A stretch of 64,000 nucleotides of DNA from Planctomycetota bacterium (GCA_016235865.1 JACRIK010000021.1:1-64000), one strand, 5' to 3'; counted from the first letter of the stretch, positions 8,816 through 18,421 are shown. Made by a program: numbers and translations. The notes: a model not told the origin generated them from the sequence alone.

Positions 8816-9463
8816 ATGATAATAGTTTTCTTAGGAGCCCCGGGTTCGGGTAAGGGAACCCAGGCGTCAGTGCTGGCCCAGCATCTTAAGATACCTTTTA
8901 TTTCCACCGGTGATATGCTCCGCAAGGAAGTGGGTAATTCATCCGTTCTCGGGCTTAAGGCCAAGTCATTTATGGACCAGGGCGGGTTAGTACCTGACAT
9001 TGACGTAATCAGCATGATAAAAGAGCGGGTGACCCAGAGGGATTGCGTAAACGGCTTCGTGCTGGATGGTTTTCCGCGCAACAGCGTCCAGGCCAAGGCG
9101 CTGGACCGGGCCATGATGGAAATCAACAAAGAAGTCAATAAGGTAGTTTATCTGGAAATCCCGCAGGATGTGGCGATAGACCGGATTTCCGGCCGGCGCG
9201 TCTGCAAGAAATGCAAGGCCAATTACCATATGAAATACTCGCCGCCCAGGACCGCAGATAAATGCGATTCCTGCAGCAGTGACTTATACCAGCGTGATGA
9301 TGACAAGCAGGAAACCGTGATAAAACGCTATCAGATTTATCTGGATCAGACCAAGGGATTGGTGGATTACTACCAGGACAGGTTGATAAGTATCAATGGC
9401 AATCTTCCGATAAATGCCATTGAACACAGTATCAGGGAAAAACTAAAAGTCCCTGTGGCTTAG
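8816..9463 (+). CDS. adk: Adenylate kinase (zinc-LID type)
   Basis: Catalyses ATP + AMP to 2 ADP. P-loop GAPGSGKGTQ at residues 7-16; AMP-binding 'FISTGDMLRKE' and 'GFVLDGFPRN'. The LID holds CKKC and CDSC, four cysteines that would bind zinc as in Gram-positive-type Adk. 215 residues. Starts 1 bp after secY, the usual secY-adk-map order. Confidence 0.97.
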   Translation: MIIVFLGAPGSGKGTQASVLAQHLKIPFISTGDMLRKEVGNSSVLGLKAKSFMDQGGLVPDIDVISMIKERVTQRDCVNGFVLDGFPRNSVQAKALDRAMMEINKEVNKVVYLEIPQDVAIDRISGRRVCKKCKANYHMKYSPPRTADKCDSCSSDLYQRDDDKQETVIKRYQIYLDQTKGLVDYYQDRLISINGNLPINAIEHSIREKLKVPVA

Positions 9464-10228
9464 ATGATAAAATGTAAATCGCCTCGCGAGATAGAGTTAA
9501 TCCGCCAGGCAGGTGCGATTGTCGCCGGCGCTCTTAATCTGGCCGCGGCACTCGCCAAACCGGGTATTACCACCAAATCGCTTGATGACGCGGTGGTTAA
9601 ATATATCCACGAAAAAGGAGGCAAGGCGGCTTTCAAAGGATACCGGGGTTATCCGGCTAATATCTGCGTCTCGGTCAACGAGGAGGTAGTGCACGGCATC
9701 CCGGATAAACGCATCCTTAAGGCGGGCGATATTGTCAGCGTTGATATCGGTGTCGGCTACCAGGGCTATTATGCCGATGCGGCGCTGACTGTACCGCTGG
9801 CCAAAATAAGCCCCGAGGCACAGCAACTGGTTGAGGTAACCAGGGAATCGCTGCGCCGGGCTATAAATAAAATAAGAGCGGGTATAAAATTATCGGAGAT
9901 ATCCGCGGCTATCCAGGGCTTTGTGGAGTCCAACGGTTTTTCGGTGGTGCGCGATTTGGTCGGGCACGGCATCGGTTCGGCGCTGCACGAAGACCCGCAG
10001 ATACCGAATTATGTGGATAAGACCGTCGCCAGGCTGGAAGATAATGTTATTCTTAAGGAAGGAATGGTGCTGGCAATAGAGCCGATGGTCAATCAGGGCA
10101 CTTATGAAGTGGAAACCCTGGCCAACGGCTGGACCGTCGTTACCAGAGACCGCAAGCTTTCGGCTCATTTTGAGCATACGATTCTGGTAAAAGAGGATAA
10201 AGGAGAGATTCTGACGTCTATAAATTAA
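9464..10228 (+). CDS. map: Methionine aminopeptidase, type I
   Basis: Removes the initiator Met from nascent proteins. Metal ligands are visible in order: '[19 protein letters not shown]' (two Asp), '[17 protein letters not shown]' (His), 'LAIEPMV' (Glu) and 'HFEHTILV' (final Glu). 254 residues. ATG immediately follows the adk stop. Confidence 0.96.
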   Translation: MIKCKSPREIELIRQAGAIVAGALNLAAALAKPGITTKSLDDAVVKYIHEKGGKAAFKGYRGYPANICVSVNEEVVHGIPDKRILKAGDIVSVDIGVGYQGYYADAALTVPLAKISPEAQQLVEVTRESLRRAINKIRAGIKLSEISAAIQGFVESNGFSVVRDLVGHGIGSALHEDPQIPNYVDKTVARLEDNVILKEGMVLAIEPMVNQGTYEVETLANGWTVVTRDRKLSAHFEHTILVKEDKGEILTSIN

Positions 10229-10230
10229 GT

Positions 10231-10446
10231 ATGGCCAAAGAAGAAGCGATTAAAACGGAAGGGATAGTTTTAGAGGCGTTGCCCAATGCGATGTTCAAGG
10301 TGGAATTGAAGAACAAGCATATAATCCTGGCCCATGTGGCCGGGAAATTAAGGATGCATTTTATCAAGATTCTGGCCGGTGACAGGGTTCAGGTGGAAAT
10401 CTCCCCCTATGACCTGTCCAAAGGCCGGATTGTTTACAGAGGATAA
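10231..10446 (+). CDS. infA: Translation initiation factor IF-1
   Basis: 71 residues, single OB fold: '[16 protein letters not shown]', '[19 protein letters not shown]', '[13 protein letters not shown]'. Binds the 30S A site during initiation. Two bases after map. Confidence 0.96.
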   Translation: MAKEEAIKTEGIVLEALPNAMFKVELKNKHIILAHVAGKLRMHFIKILAGDRVQVEISPYDLSKGRIVYRG

Positions 10447-10450
10447 TTTT

Positions 10451-10567
10451 ATGAAAGTTCGGCCATCGGTAAAACGGATTTGCGAGAATTGCCAGATAAT
10501 CAGGAGAAAAAGAGTCATCCGGGTTATTTGCTCTAACCCTCGGCATAAACAGAGACAGGGAAAATAG
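10451..10567 (+). CDS. rpmJ: 50S ribosomal protein L36
   Basis: 38 residues, [20 protein letters not shown]..., with the C-x2-C...C...H zinc-ribbon pattern (C11, C14, C27, H32) of the zinc-containing L36. Four bases after infA. Confidence 0.95.
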   Translation: MKVRPSVKRICENCQIIRRKRVIRVICSNPRHKQRQGK

Positions 10568-10573
10568 ACGTGT

Positions 10574-10637
10574 TCCGCCACCCGTGGCGTCGATAGTGCC
10601 ATCGGCGGAGCCTAATCCCGTTTCAGCGGGATAAGAA
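10574..10637 (+). repeat. Compound hairpin element ahead of rpsM
   Basis: TCCGCC/GGCGGA outer stem (10574-10579 / 10604-10609), then CCTA and ATCCCG-TTTCAG-CGGGAT followed by AAGAAAGG. Variant of the recurrent TAAC/TAAG element, placed 17 bp before the rpsM start. Confidence 0.65.
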
Positions 10638-10653
10638 AGGGAAAAACTAATTT

Positions 10654-11037
10654 ATGGCGCGTATTGCTGGAGTTGAATTGCCTCCGAATAAAAGAGTTGA
10701 AGTCGGGCTTTCCTATATTTATGGGATAGGAATGTCTAACACAAAAGAGATATTAAAAGAAACCGGTATTGACGGTAATATCAGGGTAAAAAACCTGACT
10801 GAGGACCAGATTAGCCGACTTAATGTAGCTATTGACAAGCGCTATACGGTTGAAGGCGCATTGAGGCGTCAGATTGCCCAGAATATCCAGCGGCTTAGAG
10901 ATATCGGTTCTTACCGGGGTATGCGCCACCGTAAAGGCCTGCCGGCCCGCGGACAGCGCACCCGTTCCAATGCCCGGACCCGCAAGGGACCGCGTAAGAC
11001 CGTAGCCGGCAAGAAGATGGCGCTGGAAAAGACATAA
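10654..11037 (+). CDS. rpsM: 30S ribosomal protein S13
   Basis: 127 residues; '[24 protein letters not shown]' N-terminus and '[27 protein letters not shown]' C-terminal tail. S13 sits at the head of the 30S subunit and contacts the P-site tRNA. Starts the rpsM-rpsK-rpsD-rpoA-rplQ part. Confidence 0.97.
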   Translation: MARIAGVELPPNKRVEVGLSYIYGIGMSNTKEILKETGIDGNIRVKNLTEDQISRLNVAIDKRYTVEGALRRQIAQNIQRLRDIGSYRGMRHRKGLPARGQRTRSNARTRKGPRKTVAGKKMALEKT

Positions 11038-11066
11038 CCTGAACTTTAAGAGAAGGATTATAAAAT

Positions 11067-11531
11067 ATGGGAACACAGAAAGCCAAGGTAATGGAGGGCG
11101 GACCGGAAGACAAACAGAAACAGGGCAAACAGGAAAAGCAGGCGGCGCCTGCCCCAAAGCCCGCTAAAAAGAAAATCAAGCGGACCGTGCCCAAAGCCGT
11201 GGCGCATATAAAATCAACCTTTAATAATACGATTATCACCGTGACGGACGAGCAGGGCAATGTCCTGTGCACGGCTTCAGGCGGGACTATCGGATTTAAG
11301 GGCTCGCGCAAGAGCACGCCCTTTGCGGCCCAGAAAGCCGCGGCCAGCATGGTTGATAAGCTCCGCAGATACGGGGTCCGGGAGCTGGAAATCCGGGTTA
11401 AAGGCCCCGGTTCCGGCCGCGAATCCGCCGTTCGGGCGCTCCAGGCCGAAGGTTTGATTATTACTTCCATTGAAGATGTAACGCCGTTGCCGCATAATGG
11501 CTGCCGGCCTCGTAAGAAGAGAAGGGTATAA
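11067..11531 (+). CDS. rpsK: 30S ribosomal protein S11 with N-terminal extension
   Basis: The S11 core begins near residue 38 ('[17 protein letters not shown]') and shows '[14 protein letters not shown]' and the ending '[15 protein letters not shown]'. About 30 extra N-terminal residues, rich in Lys, Gln, Pro and Ala, precede it (total 154 versus about 128 usual). RBS AGAAGGA upstream of ATG 11067 supports this start, so the extension is probably real. Confidence 0.95.
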   Translation: MGTQKAKVMEGGPEDKQKQGKQEKQAAPAPKPAKKKIKRTVPKAVAHIKSTFNNTIITVTDEQGNVLCTASGGTIGFKGSRKSTPFAAQKAAASMVDKLRRYGVRELEIRVKGPGSGRESAVRALQAEGLIITSIEDVTPLPHNGCRPRKKRRV

Positions 11532-11554
11532 GTTAAGTAAGGAGTTAAAATTTA

Positions 11555-12187
11555 ATGGCAAAAATGACTGATGCAAAATGCAAGCTCTGCCGTCGGGAAA
11601 AGATAAAACTGTTCCTGAAAGGCAAGCGGTGCGAAACCGCCCGGTGCGCCGTGGAAAAACGGCCCCAACCGCCCGGACAGCACGGGACAAAAAGGAAACG
11701 CGGCCGCCTGACCGATTACGGCCTGCACCTCAGGGAAAAGCAGAAGATTAAACGGATGTATGGCGTCGGCGAACGGCAATTCAAAAGATACTTCCAAAAG
11801 GCCGTGGGCCAGCCCGGCAATACCGGGGAAAACCTCCTGGTCCTGCTGGAAACCCGGCTGGATAACGTGCTTTATAACGCCGGTTGGGCCACCTCGCGCA
11901 CCCAGGCCAGGCAGTTTATCTACCATGGGCATATTATGGTCAATAATAAAAAGGTGTCTATTCCTTCATTTAATGTGCATGCCGGCGACGTCATCGCGCC
12001 CCACAAACACGAGTTAAGCCAGAAACTGGTGGTCACATGGAAAGACATTGCCAAGAAGGAACAGATTCCCACCTGGCTCAAGCGCAAAGACGATATTAAG
12101 CACATAGAAATTATCCAGTTGCCTAAACGGGAGGATATTTCAGTCCCGGTTAACGAACAATTAATTGTAGAATTTGCTTCAAGATAA
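11555..12187 (+). CDS. rpsD: 30S ribosomal protein S4 (zinc-binding form)
   Basis: 210 residues. The N-terminus keeps CKLCRRE...CETARC, a C+ zinc site. The S4 RNA-binding domain 'LETRLDNVLYNAGWATSRTQARQFIYHGHIMVN' lies at about residues 95-130. Nucleates assembly of the 16S rRNA 5' domain. RBS AAGGAG. Twenty-three bases after rpsK. Confidence 0.96.
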   Translation: MAKMTDAKCKLCRREKIKLFLKGKRCETARCAVEKRPQPPGQHGTKRKRGRLTDYGLHLREKQKIKRMYGVGERQFKRYFQKAVGQPGNTGENLLVLLETRLDNVLYNAGWATSRTQARQFIYHGHIMVNNKKVSIPSFNVHAGDVIAPHKHELSQKLVVTWKDIAKKEQIPTWLKRKDDIKHIEIIQLPKREDISVPVNEQLIVEFASR

Positions 12188-12201
12188 TGAAATAAGGTAG
12201 T

Positions 12202-12278
12202 CCCCCTAAGGACATCGGGGGGTCTAACTCACTGTAACGCCCCCGTCCTGACGGACATGGCTCTAACAGTGAGTAAGA
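12202..12278 (+). repeat. Compound TAAC/TAAG hairpin element ahead of rpoA
   Basis: CCCCC/GGGGG hairpin, TCTA, then ACTCACTGT (12227-12235) pairing with ACAGTGAGT (12266-12274) around an inner GTCC-TGAC-GGAC, closing with AAGAGAGG, the RBS of rpoA. Confidence 0.75.
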
Positions 12279-12289
12279 GAGGTTTAGAT

Positions 12290-13309
12290 ATGAGAGTAAG
12301 ATGGCGAGAATTTGAAATGCCCGCGCGCGCAACCCTGGACGAGAAGACCCGCACGGCCACCTACGGCCAGTTTATCGTGGAGCCGTTTGAACACGGCTTT
12401 GCCCACACCATCGGAAACGGCCTGCGCCGGATACTCCTGAGTTCCATCGAAGGCGCGGCTCCGGTCTGCGTCAAGATTAAAGGTGTGGAACACGAGTTCT
12501 CCACCATGGACGGCGTCCGGGAGGATGTGGTGGAGATTATCCTGAACCTGAAGAAACTCGTGGTTCAGATGGATTCCAGCGAGCCTAAGAAATTATACCT
12601 GGAAGTGGACCGTCTGGGCGCGGTTACGGCCGCGGATTTCAAGCCCGACCCGACCATCCAGATTATTAACACCGATTTGCATATTGCCACCCTGGTCAAG
12701 GAGCGCGATTTTGTCCTGGAGTTGACGGTTAAAAGAGGCCGCGGCTATGTCACGGCTGAAGAGCACCTGACTTCCGACGAGGAGCACGAAATCGGGATGA
12801 TCATGATGGATTCGCTCTTCTCGCCGGTTACCCGGGTCAGTTATCAGGTAGAAAATACCCGGGTCGGCAAGCGCACCGACTACGAACGCCTGATTCTGGA
12901 TGTATTCACCAAAGGTTCCATCAGTCCGGAAATGGGGCTGGTTGAGGCGTCAAAGATATACCGCAAGCATCTTAATCCGTTTGTCCAATACCAGGATGTG
13001 GGCCGGGAGATGCAGGTGGATGACCGCAAGGAAAAGGAAACCATCAAGAAGGAAGAGTATGTGGCTAAGCTCCATCAGAAGCTGGCCCTGCCCATCGCAG
13101 AACTTGACCTGTCCACCCGGGCTTCTAGGTGCCTGGTTAAACTTAAGGTCCAGACCATTAAGGATATTGTTGCTTATAGCGAACTGGACCTGCTCAAGAC
13201 CCCGAATTTCGGCAAGACCTCGCTTAAAGAGGTCAAGAAGAAATTATCCGAGATGATGGGCCTGACCCTGGGCATGGACCTGACCGCAGTTACAGCAGAG
13301 AAAGAGTAA
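12290..13309 (+). CDS. rpoA: DNA-directed RNA polymerase subunit alpha
   Basis: 339 residues. N-terminal dimerisation domain: 'FEHGFAHTIGNGLRRILLSSIEGAAP' (residues ~31-56) and 'EFSTMDGVREDVVEIILNLK'. C-terminal domain with two helix-hairpin-helix motifs from about residue 265 ('LDLSTRASRCLVKLKVQTIKDI', 'LLKTPNFGKTSLKEVKKKL'). ATG 12290 is chosen over ATG 12257 because the latter is inside the hairpin element and GAGAGG lies 8 nt before 12290. Confidence 0.97.
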   Translation: MRVRWREFEMPARATLDEKTRTATYGQFIVEPFEHGFAHTIGNGLRRILLSSIEGAAPVCVKIKGVEHEFSTMDGVREDVVEIILNLKKLVVQMDSSEPKKLYLEVDRLGAVTAADFKPDPTIQIINTDLHIATLVKERDFVLELTVKRGRGYVTAEEHLTSDEEHEIGMIMMDSLFSPVTRVSYQVENTRVGKRTDYERLILDVFTKGSISPEMGLVEASKIYRKHLNPFVQYQDVGREMQVDDRKEKETIKKEEYVAKLHQKLALPIAELDLSTRASRCLVKLKVQTIKDIVAYSELDLLKTPNFGKTSLKEVKKKLSEMMGLTLGMDLTAVTAEKE

Positions 13310-13315
13310 ATATTT

Positions 13316-13849
13316 ATGAGACACGGCAAGAAATGGCGTAAATTAGGACGTAAGGATAGCCACTATAAACTGATGGGGCGCAACCTGATGGCCGCGCTCT
13401 TCGAATACGAACGGATTACCACCACCGAAGAAAAGGCCAAGGAATTCAGGCCCCAGGCCGAGAAACTCATTACCATGGCCAAAGACCCGTCGCTGCATCA
13501 CTACCGCATGTTGATTTCCCGGCTCCAGCACGAGACGGTGGTCAGCAAACTGGTCAAGGAAATAGCGCCTCGTTTCAAGGATAGGCCGGGCGGTTATACC
13601 CGCATCATTAAACTGGGCGGCTCGCGCCTGGAAAAGATGAAGCATCCCGGCCGCTTTGCAGCCACCCGGTTGGGCGACAACGCCAAACGGGTCATCTGGG
13701 AACTGGTGGTCAAGGCCGAACCGGCCAAGCCGGACAAGAAAAAGGGCGAAAAGGCAGAAAAACCAGCCAAAGCCGACAAGGCCGCAGCCAGTCCCGCTAA
13801 GAGGGAGAAAAAGCCCAAGGCTAAAAAGGTTGAAACAGCGGCTAAGTAA
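13316..13849 (+). CDS. rplQ: 50S ribosomal protein L17 with basic C-terminal tail
   Basis: L17 core 'MRHGKKWRKLGRKDSHYKLM' to 'RLGDNAKRVIWELVV' (about residues 1-137), followed by about 40 residues of Lys/Ala/Pro-rich low-complexity tail. 177 residues versus 120-130 usual. Such tails occur in several phyla. Last gene of the ribosomal block. Confidence 0.96.
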   Translation: MRHGKKWRKLGRKDSHYKLMGRNLMAALFEYERITTTEEKAKEFRPQAEKLITMAKDPSLHHYRMLISRLQHETVVSKLVKEIAPRFKDRPGGYTRIIKLGGSRLEKMKHPGRFAATRLGDNAKRVIWELVVKAEPAKPDKKKGEKAEKPAKADKAAASPAKREKKPKAKKVETAAK

Positions 13850-13854
13850 ACAAT

Positions 13855-13888
13855 AGCCCAGCCCATGAGTTATGGGCTGGGCTCTAAG
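13855..13888 (+). terminator. Strong hairpin between rplQ and the HIT gene
   Basis: Perfect 12-bp stem AGCCCAGCCCAT / ATGGGCTGGGCT with loop GAGTT, followed by CTAAG. It resembles the first hairpin of the recurrent element, whose 21828-21854 copy has nearly the same stem. It could attenuate readthrough from the ribosomal operon into the HIT gene. Confidence 0.6.
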
Positions 13889-13892
13889 CCCT

Positions 13893-14318
13893 ATGCTCCC
13901 AAACTCCGACTGCATCTTCTGCAAGATAGTTGACGGCAAAATCCCATCCACCAAACTCTTTGAGGACGATTCAGCCATTGCCATTCTGGATATCAATCCT
14001 ATTACCTTCGGCCATTCGCTCTATATCGCCAAAGAGCATTATGCCACATTGCTGGACGTGCCTGAAGGCAAGTTGCCGGGTATTATTAAGAATCTGCAAA
14101 AGGTGGTTTCCGCGTTGCTCAAAGCAACCGGATGCGAGGGTTTTAACATCATCCAGAATAACCAGCGTTGCGCCGGCCAGCTGGTTCCCCACCTGCATTT
14201 CCATCTTATCCCGCGCAGGCCCAACGACCCCATCCACTTCAACTGGCAGATTGGAACCTATCAGAATGAGGAATCGCAGAAACTGGCTGAGGAAATCAGG
14301 AAACAACTGGCAGAATAA
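13893..14318 (+). CDS. HIT-family nucleotide hydrolase
   Basis: 141 residues. 'SDCIFCKIVDGKIPSTKLFEDD' with two Cys of the zinc-containing HIT N-terminus, and the catalytic histidine triad 'QLVPHLHFHLIPR'. Expected activity is hydrolysis of nucleotide phosphoramidates or dinucleotides (Hint/Fhit type); substrate not predictable. ATG 13893 is preferred over 13872 because the latter sits in the hairpin stem. No clear RBS. Confidence 0.92.
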   Translation: MLPNSDCIFCKIVDGKIPSTKLFEDDSAIAILDINPITFGHSLYIAKEHYATLLDVPEGKLPGIIKNLQKVVSALLKATGCEGFNIIQNNQRCAGQLVPHLHFHLIPRRPNDPIHFNWQIGTYQNEESQKLAEEIRKQLAE

Positions 14319-14325
14319 TCAACAC

Positions 14326-16656
14326 TTATTTTTGCTCGATTCCCTGCAGTTTATCAGATGCCTGTTGGAATTTGGGGTCAAGCTCCAGCGCCTTTTTGTA
14401 ATCCGCCTTGGCTTTGTTTGTATTCCCTTTGCCTTCGTAGGAAATGCCGCGGTAGTAATAATAAAGCGGCTCGCCCGGGACGATTTTAATCGCCAGGGTA
14501 TAATCGATAATCGCCTTGTCGTGATTGCCCTTGGCCGCATAGGCCATTCCCCGGTAGTAATAGGAAAGGTGGTCTTCGGCGTTATTTTCCAGGGCCTTGG
14601 TCAGGTCGGCAATGGCTTTATCATACTCGCCCAGGGAATGATACGCCAGGCCACGATTGTAATAAGCAATTGCGTCGGCCTTGAATTCAAGAGAGGTGTT
14701 GTAATCCGCAATGGCTTTTTCGTAATCCTTTTTATAATAATAGGCCAAGCCGCGGTAATTGTAGGCTAAATAATTACTGGGGTCGTCGTCAATGAACCGG
14801 GTGTAATCCGCGATGGCATCGTCATATTTGGCGCTGGCCGCATAGGCCTGCCAGAGATACTGGTATGCCTTTAAATATTGGGGGTCCAGTTTCAGGGCGC
14901 TGTGGAAATCCTCAATGGCGCCGCTGTAGTCACCCTTGTTAAAATAGGACAGCCCACGGTTATAATACGCCTTTATTTCCTTGGGGTCAAGGTTGATAAC
15001 CTTGGAATAATTGGCAATCGCCCGGTCGTCGTCGTTGCGGCTGAAATAAATAATGCCGCAATTGAGATAGGCGCCGGTATAGCGCGGGTCAAGTTCTATG
15101 GTTTTATTGAATTCCTTTAATGCCTTGTCATAATCTTTTTGGTAGTAATAAATCAAGCCGCGGTTAAAGTAAGCCAGTTTGTCCCGCGGATTGAGTTCTA
15201 TGGATTTGTTATAATCAGCCAGCGCCTTGTCGTATTGGCCGTTATCATAATATGCGACTCCGCGGTCAAGATAGGCGTCGGCATATTCAGGGTTTAGTCC
15301 GATTGCCTTGTTGTAATAGGAAATGGCGTTGGCATAATCCGGAACCGCGCAATAGTCGGTGGCCAGGTTATAATAACCCACCGCGATTTTAGATTTCAGC
15401 GCCAAGGCCGCCATGTCATCAGGCGCCGGTCTGAGGATGTTATTGAGCGTCTTCCAGGCCTCATCCCATTTCTTCAGTTCTATAAACGACCGGGTGTTAT
15501 TCATCCACATATTATAGTTCTCATTGCTGATATTTTTATGGGATGCCGTATTGCCCCGGGGCGGCGCTGTCTTGGCCGTTCCTTCGGGTTGTTTAGCCGC
15601 CTTGAAAAAAGCTATGTAAACCAAAAGAATCAGGATAATCCCTCCGCCGGCCGCGCCGAAGTAAAGAGGCAGTCGGCTTTTCGGCTGGACCGGGTTCATG
15701 TTTCCCGCCGGCCTCATCGTAGCATCCATTGCCACAGAACGGCGGAAATCGCGGGCATGAATAACTGTTTGCCTGTGCCGGAAGGCGTCCAAATCCTCCA
15801 GTAACTCAGTCGGGCTGGCATACCGGCGGTCCGGGTCTTTCTGGATGCATTTCATAATGACGGCTTCCAGGTCGAGCGGGATATCGGGATTATATTGGCT
15901 CGGCGCAATCGCCGTGTCATAAATATGGTGGCGAATCATGCTTACAGCCGTCCCGGCCTCAAACGGAATACGGTCGGTCGCCATCTCGTACATGACAATG
16001 CCCAGCGAATAAATATCGGAGCGGATATCAACCGCCTTTCCCATACCTTGTTCGGGTGACAGGTATTTAGGGGTTCCGATTACCGCGCCGGCCATGGTTG
16101 CCTCGTGGTCGCCTTCCATAATCTTCGCTAATCCGAAATCCATTACCTTGATTCTCGACTCCATAAGATTGATGTCCAGTGTACTCATCTGTGAGACACC
16201 GGACCTCACGGATGAGGGCATGGCCACCATAATATTGGAGGGTTTGATATCGCGGTGGACAATCCGGGCCGGTGATTCCCAGGCCGTTTTCAATGCCTGG
16301 GCAACCGATTCCCCGACATAGCCGATTTCCTTATCGCTGAATTTATGTTTGGTCTCAATTATTTTACTCAAGGGCTGGCCCTGGACTAATTCCATGGCGA
16401 AATAATAGGAACTTTGGTATTCTCCGGCTGAATAAACCTGGATGATGTGTTCATCCACCATTTTAGCCAGGCATTCTGATTCACGCCTGAATCTTTTGAT
16501 AAAATCCTCGTCCTGGGTGAGTTCCGGTTTTAACAGCTTGATGGCGACCGGCCGGTTAAGGGATACCTGGCGTCCGATATAAACCTCGCCCCAGGAACCT
16601 TTCCCGATGAGTTTGGAACGGTCTAATTCAAATTCGCCTAACTTTTCAAGTGCCAT
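14326..16656 (-). CDS. Membrane Ser/Thr protein kinase with C-terminal TPR array
   Basis: A Hanks-type kinase: Gly-loop GKGSWGEV (residues 18-25), Lys40, HRDIKPSN (134-141), DFG (173-175), then 'GTPKYLSPEQ'. A single membrane segment follows (LPLYFGAAGGGIILILLVYIAFF, about residues 335-357), then about 11 tetratricopeptide repeats of the 'AYYNRGLAYYxKGDYDKAIADY' kind to the end. Kinase inside, TPRs outside or periplasmic, is the expected topology. ATG 16656 is chosen over an upstream TTG because homology begins at 'LGEFELDRSKLIGKG'; no strong RBS. This kinase-TM-TPR design is especially common in Planctomycetota and Acidobacteriota. Target unknown. Convergent with the HIT gene. Confidence 0.93.
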   Translation of the reverse strand: MALEKLGEFELDRSKLIGKGSWGEVYIGRQVSLNRPVAIKLLKPELTQDEDFIKRFRRESECLAKMVDEHIIQVYSAGEYQSSYYFAMELVQGQPLSKIIETKHKFSDKEIGYVGESVAQALKTAWESPARIVHRDIKPSNIMVAMPSSVRSGVSQMSTLDINLMESRIKVMDFGLAKIMEGDHEATMAGAVIGTPKYLSPEQGMGKAVDIRSDIYSLGIVMYEMATDRIPFEAGTAVSMIRHHIYDTAIAPSQYNPDIPLDLEAVIMKCIQKDPDRRYASPTELLEDLDAFRHRQTVIHARDFRRSVAMDATMRPAGNMNPVQPKSRLPLYFGAAGGGIILILLVYIAFFKAAKQPEGTAKTAPPRGNTASHKNISNENYNMWMNNTRSFIELKKWDEAWKTLNNILRPAPDDMAALALKSKIAVGYYNLATDYCAVPDYANAISYYNKAIGLNPEYADAYLDRGVAYYDNGQYDKALADYNKSIELNPRDKLAYFNRGLIYYYQKDYDKALKEFNKTIELDPRYTGAYLNCGIIYFSRNDDDRAIANYSKVINLDPKEIKAYYNRGLSYFNKGDYSGAIEDFHSALKLDPQYLKAYQYLWQAYAASAKYDDAIADYTRFIDDDPSNYLAYNYRGLAYYYKKDYEKAIADYNTSLEFKADAIAYYNRGLAYHSLGEYDKAIADLTKALENNAEDHLSYYYRGMAYAAKGNHDKAIIDYTLAIKIVPGEPLYYYYRGISYEGKGNTNKAKADYKKALELDPKFQQASDKLQGIEQK

Positions 16657-16749
16657 AAATAGTATTGATATAATAACGGGTGGCAATTGTCAATTATTAG
16701 GAAAGTTATGGCTGAATAGTAAATCCGCAATGACTTTTAGTAAATTATT

Positions 16750-16813
16750 AACAACGGGATTTAGCGGATTAAACAGATTTTACCTTCCGCTAAATCCGTT
16801 TAATCCTGTTGTT
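16750..16813. repeat. Inverted repeat of GGATTTAGCGGATTAAAC type
   Basis: AACAACGGGATT at 16750-16761 pairs with AATCCTGTTGTT at 16802-16813 with one mismatch, flanking further copies of GGATTTAGC/GGATTAAAC. Lies between the divergent kinase and lysS starts and overlaps the putative lysS promoter. Confidence 0.6.
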
Positions 16814-16839
16814 GTTTTTCTTGCATTTTATAGTATGAT
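16812..16839 (+). promoter_or_regulatory. Possible sigma-70 promoter for lysS
   Basis: TTGTTT (16812-16817), 16-nt spacer, TATGAT (16834-16839), 20 bp before lysS. The -35 is formed by the right arm of the inverted repeat. Weak. Confidence 0.35.
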
Positions 16840-16858
16840 TGTGTAATGAAGTAAAACT

Positions 16859-18421
16859 ATGAACAAAGAATCAGAGATTCGCTTAGAGAAACTGGCCAAA
16901 CTAAAGGCGCTGGGGATAAATCCCTTTGCCTATGAGTTCCGGGGCGCCACAGCGGTTAAGGCCATCACCGATAATTTCCAGGAAACCACGCCTGCCCAGC
17001 AGGGTGCTCCTGCAGGGCCGCCACAGGTTACCACCGCGGCCGGGCGGATACTCTCCATCCGGTCGCACGGCAAGGCCGCCTTTATGGACCTGCGCGACAA
17101 GACCGGCAAGGTCCAGATTTATATCAAGAAAGATAAAATCAGCCAGCGCGATTACCAGATATACGAATTGCTCGATATCGGCGACATCATCGGCGTCAAA
17201 GGCCAGCTCTTCAAGACCCGGACCGGCGAGGTGACCATCATGGCCGAGACCCTGACCTTCCTGACCAAGGCGCTATTGCCCCTGCCGGAAAAGTGGCACG
17301 GACTGCAGGACGTCAATCTCCGCTACCGCCAGCGCTATGTGGATATGATTGCCGCGCCAGAGGTCCAGCAGACCTTTATGACGCGCAGCGCCATCATCAA
17401 GGCCATCCGCGCCTATATGGACGCCCAGGGCTTTATGGAGGTGGAGACCCCGATGATGCATCCGATTCCGGGCGGCGCCGCGGCCCGGCCCTTCATCACC
17501 CATCACAATACCCTGGATATGGATTTGTATCTCAGGATTGCCCCGGAATTGTATCTCAAACGGCTCCTGGTCGGCGGATTGGAACGGGTCTATGAAATCA
17601 ACCGCAACTTCCGCAACGAAGGTATGTCGGTCAAACATAACCCCGAATTCACTATGATGGAGGCATACCAGGCATACGGTGATTACAACGACATGATGGA
17701 CCTGACTGAGGGCGTGATTGTCCATGCGGCCCGAAATGTTTATGACTCATTGCGTCATTCCTGCGAAAGCAGGAATCCAGACCACTCATCGGAACTGGAT
17801 TCCCGTTTGCACGGGAATGACAATCAGGGTCTAAAGATACAATACGACAATCAGGAGATAGATTTGACTCCGCCTTGGAAACGGGCGCCGTATATGGAAC
17901 TCTTCAAACAGTATTGCGGGGTGGATTGGCACGACCAGCCCGCGGTCATAGCCAAGGCCAAGGCGCTGAATATTCCCCTAATTGACCAATTACCCAATAA
18001 CCCAATTCCCCGTTCTTTTGAACACATTGCCGGGGACCTGTTCGAGAAATTAGTCGAACCCAACCTGACCGGGCCAATCTTCATCACCGACTATCCGCTG
18101 GCCATCTGCCCGCTGACCAAGGCCAAGAGAGATAACCCAGAGTTAGCGGAAAGATTTGAACTATTTATCAGCAAGATGGAACTGGCCAACGCCTTCAGCG
18201 AACTCAATAACCCGCTGGACCAGAAGGAGCGGTTTGAATGCCAGCTCAAGAACAAGGCCGAGGGCATGGTCTCTATTGACGAGGACTATGTCAATGCCCT
18301 GATGCACGGAATGCCGCCGGCCGGTGGCTTGGGCATCGGCATCGACCGGCTGATAATGCTCCTGACCAACAGCCCGTCCATCCGGGATGTCATTCTCTTC
18401 CCGACACTCAGGAATACGTAG
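16859..18421 (+). CDS. lysS: Lysyl-tRNA synthetase, class II, with in-frame palindromic insertion
   Basis: 520 residues. Anticodon-binding OB fold at about 60-150 ('GRILSIRSHGKAAFMDLRD'), then the class II core: motif 1 near 'MDAQGFMEVETPMMHPIPGG', motif 2 'RVYEINRNFRNEGMSVKHNPEF', motif 3 'GLGIGIDRLIMLLT'. Residues ~298-321, between the conserved 'YNDMMDLTEGVIVHAARNVY' helix and 'IQYDNQEIDLTPPWKRA', are extra and are encoded by a dispersed palindromic repeat (17754-17821) that also occurs between genes. The frame is kept, so the protein should be functional. Confidence 0.96.
   Translation: MNKESEIRLEKLAKLKALGINPFAYEFRGATAVKAITDNFQETTPAQQGAPAGPPQVTTAAGRILSIRSHGKAAFMDLRDKTGKVQIYIKKDKISQRDYQIYELLDIGDIIGVKGQLFKTRTGEVTIMAETLTFLTKALLPLPEKWHGLQDVNLRYRQRYVDMIAAPEVQQTFMTRSAIIKAIRAYMDAQGFMEVETPMMHPIPGGAAARPFITHHNTLDMDLYLRIAPELYLKRLLVGGLERVYEINRNFRNEGMSVKHNPEFTMMEAYQAYGDYNDMMDLTEGVIVHAARNVYDSLRHSCESRNPDHSSELDSRLHGNDNQGLKIQYDNQEIDLTPPWKRAPYMELFKQYCGVDWHDQPAVIAKAKALNIPLIDQLPNNPIPRSFEHIAGDLFEKLVEPNLTGPIFITDYPLAICPLTKAKRDNPELAERFELFISKMELANAFSELNNPLDQKERFECQLKNKAEGMVSIDEDYVNALMHGMPPAGGLGIGIDRLIMLLTNSPSIRDVILFPTLRNT
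17754..17821. repeat. GTCATTCC..GGAATGAC palindromic repeat inside lysS
   Basis: GTCATTCCTGCGAAAGCAGG ... ending CGGGAATGAC. Same family as 31640-31725, 44386-44455 and 48484-48547, which are intergenic. Here it is translated. Confidence 0.85.

Noticed and set aside
13872-13892. Upstream ATG for the HIT protein
   Set aside because: It is the right arm of a 12-bp hairpin and adds residues without HIT homology.
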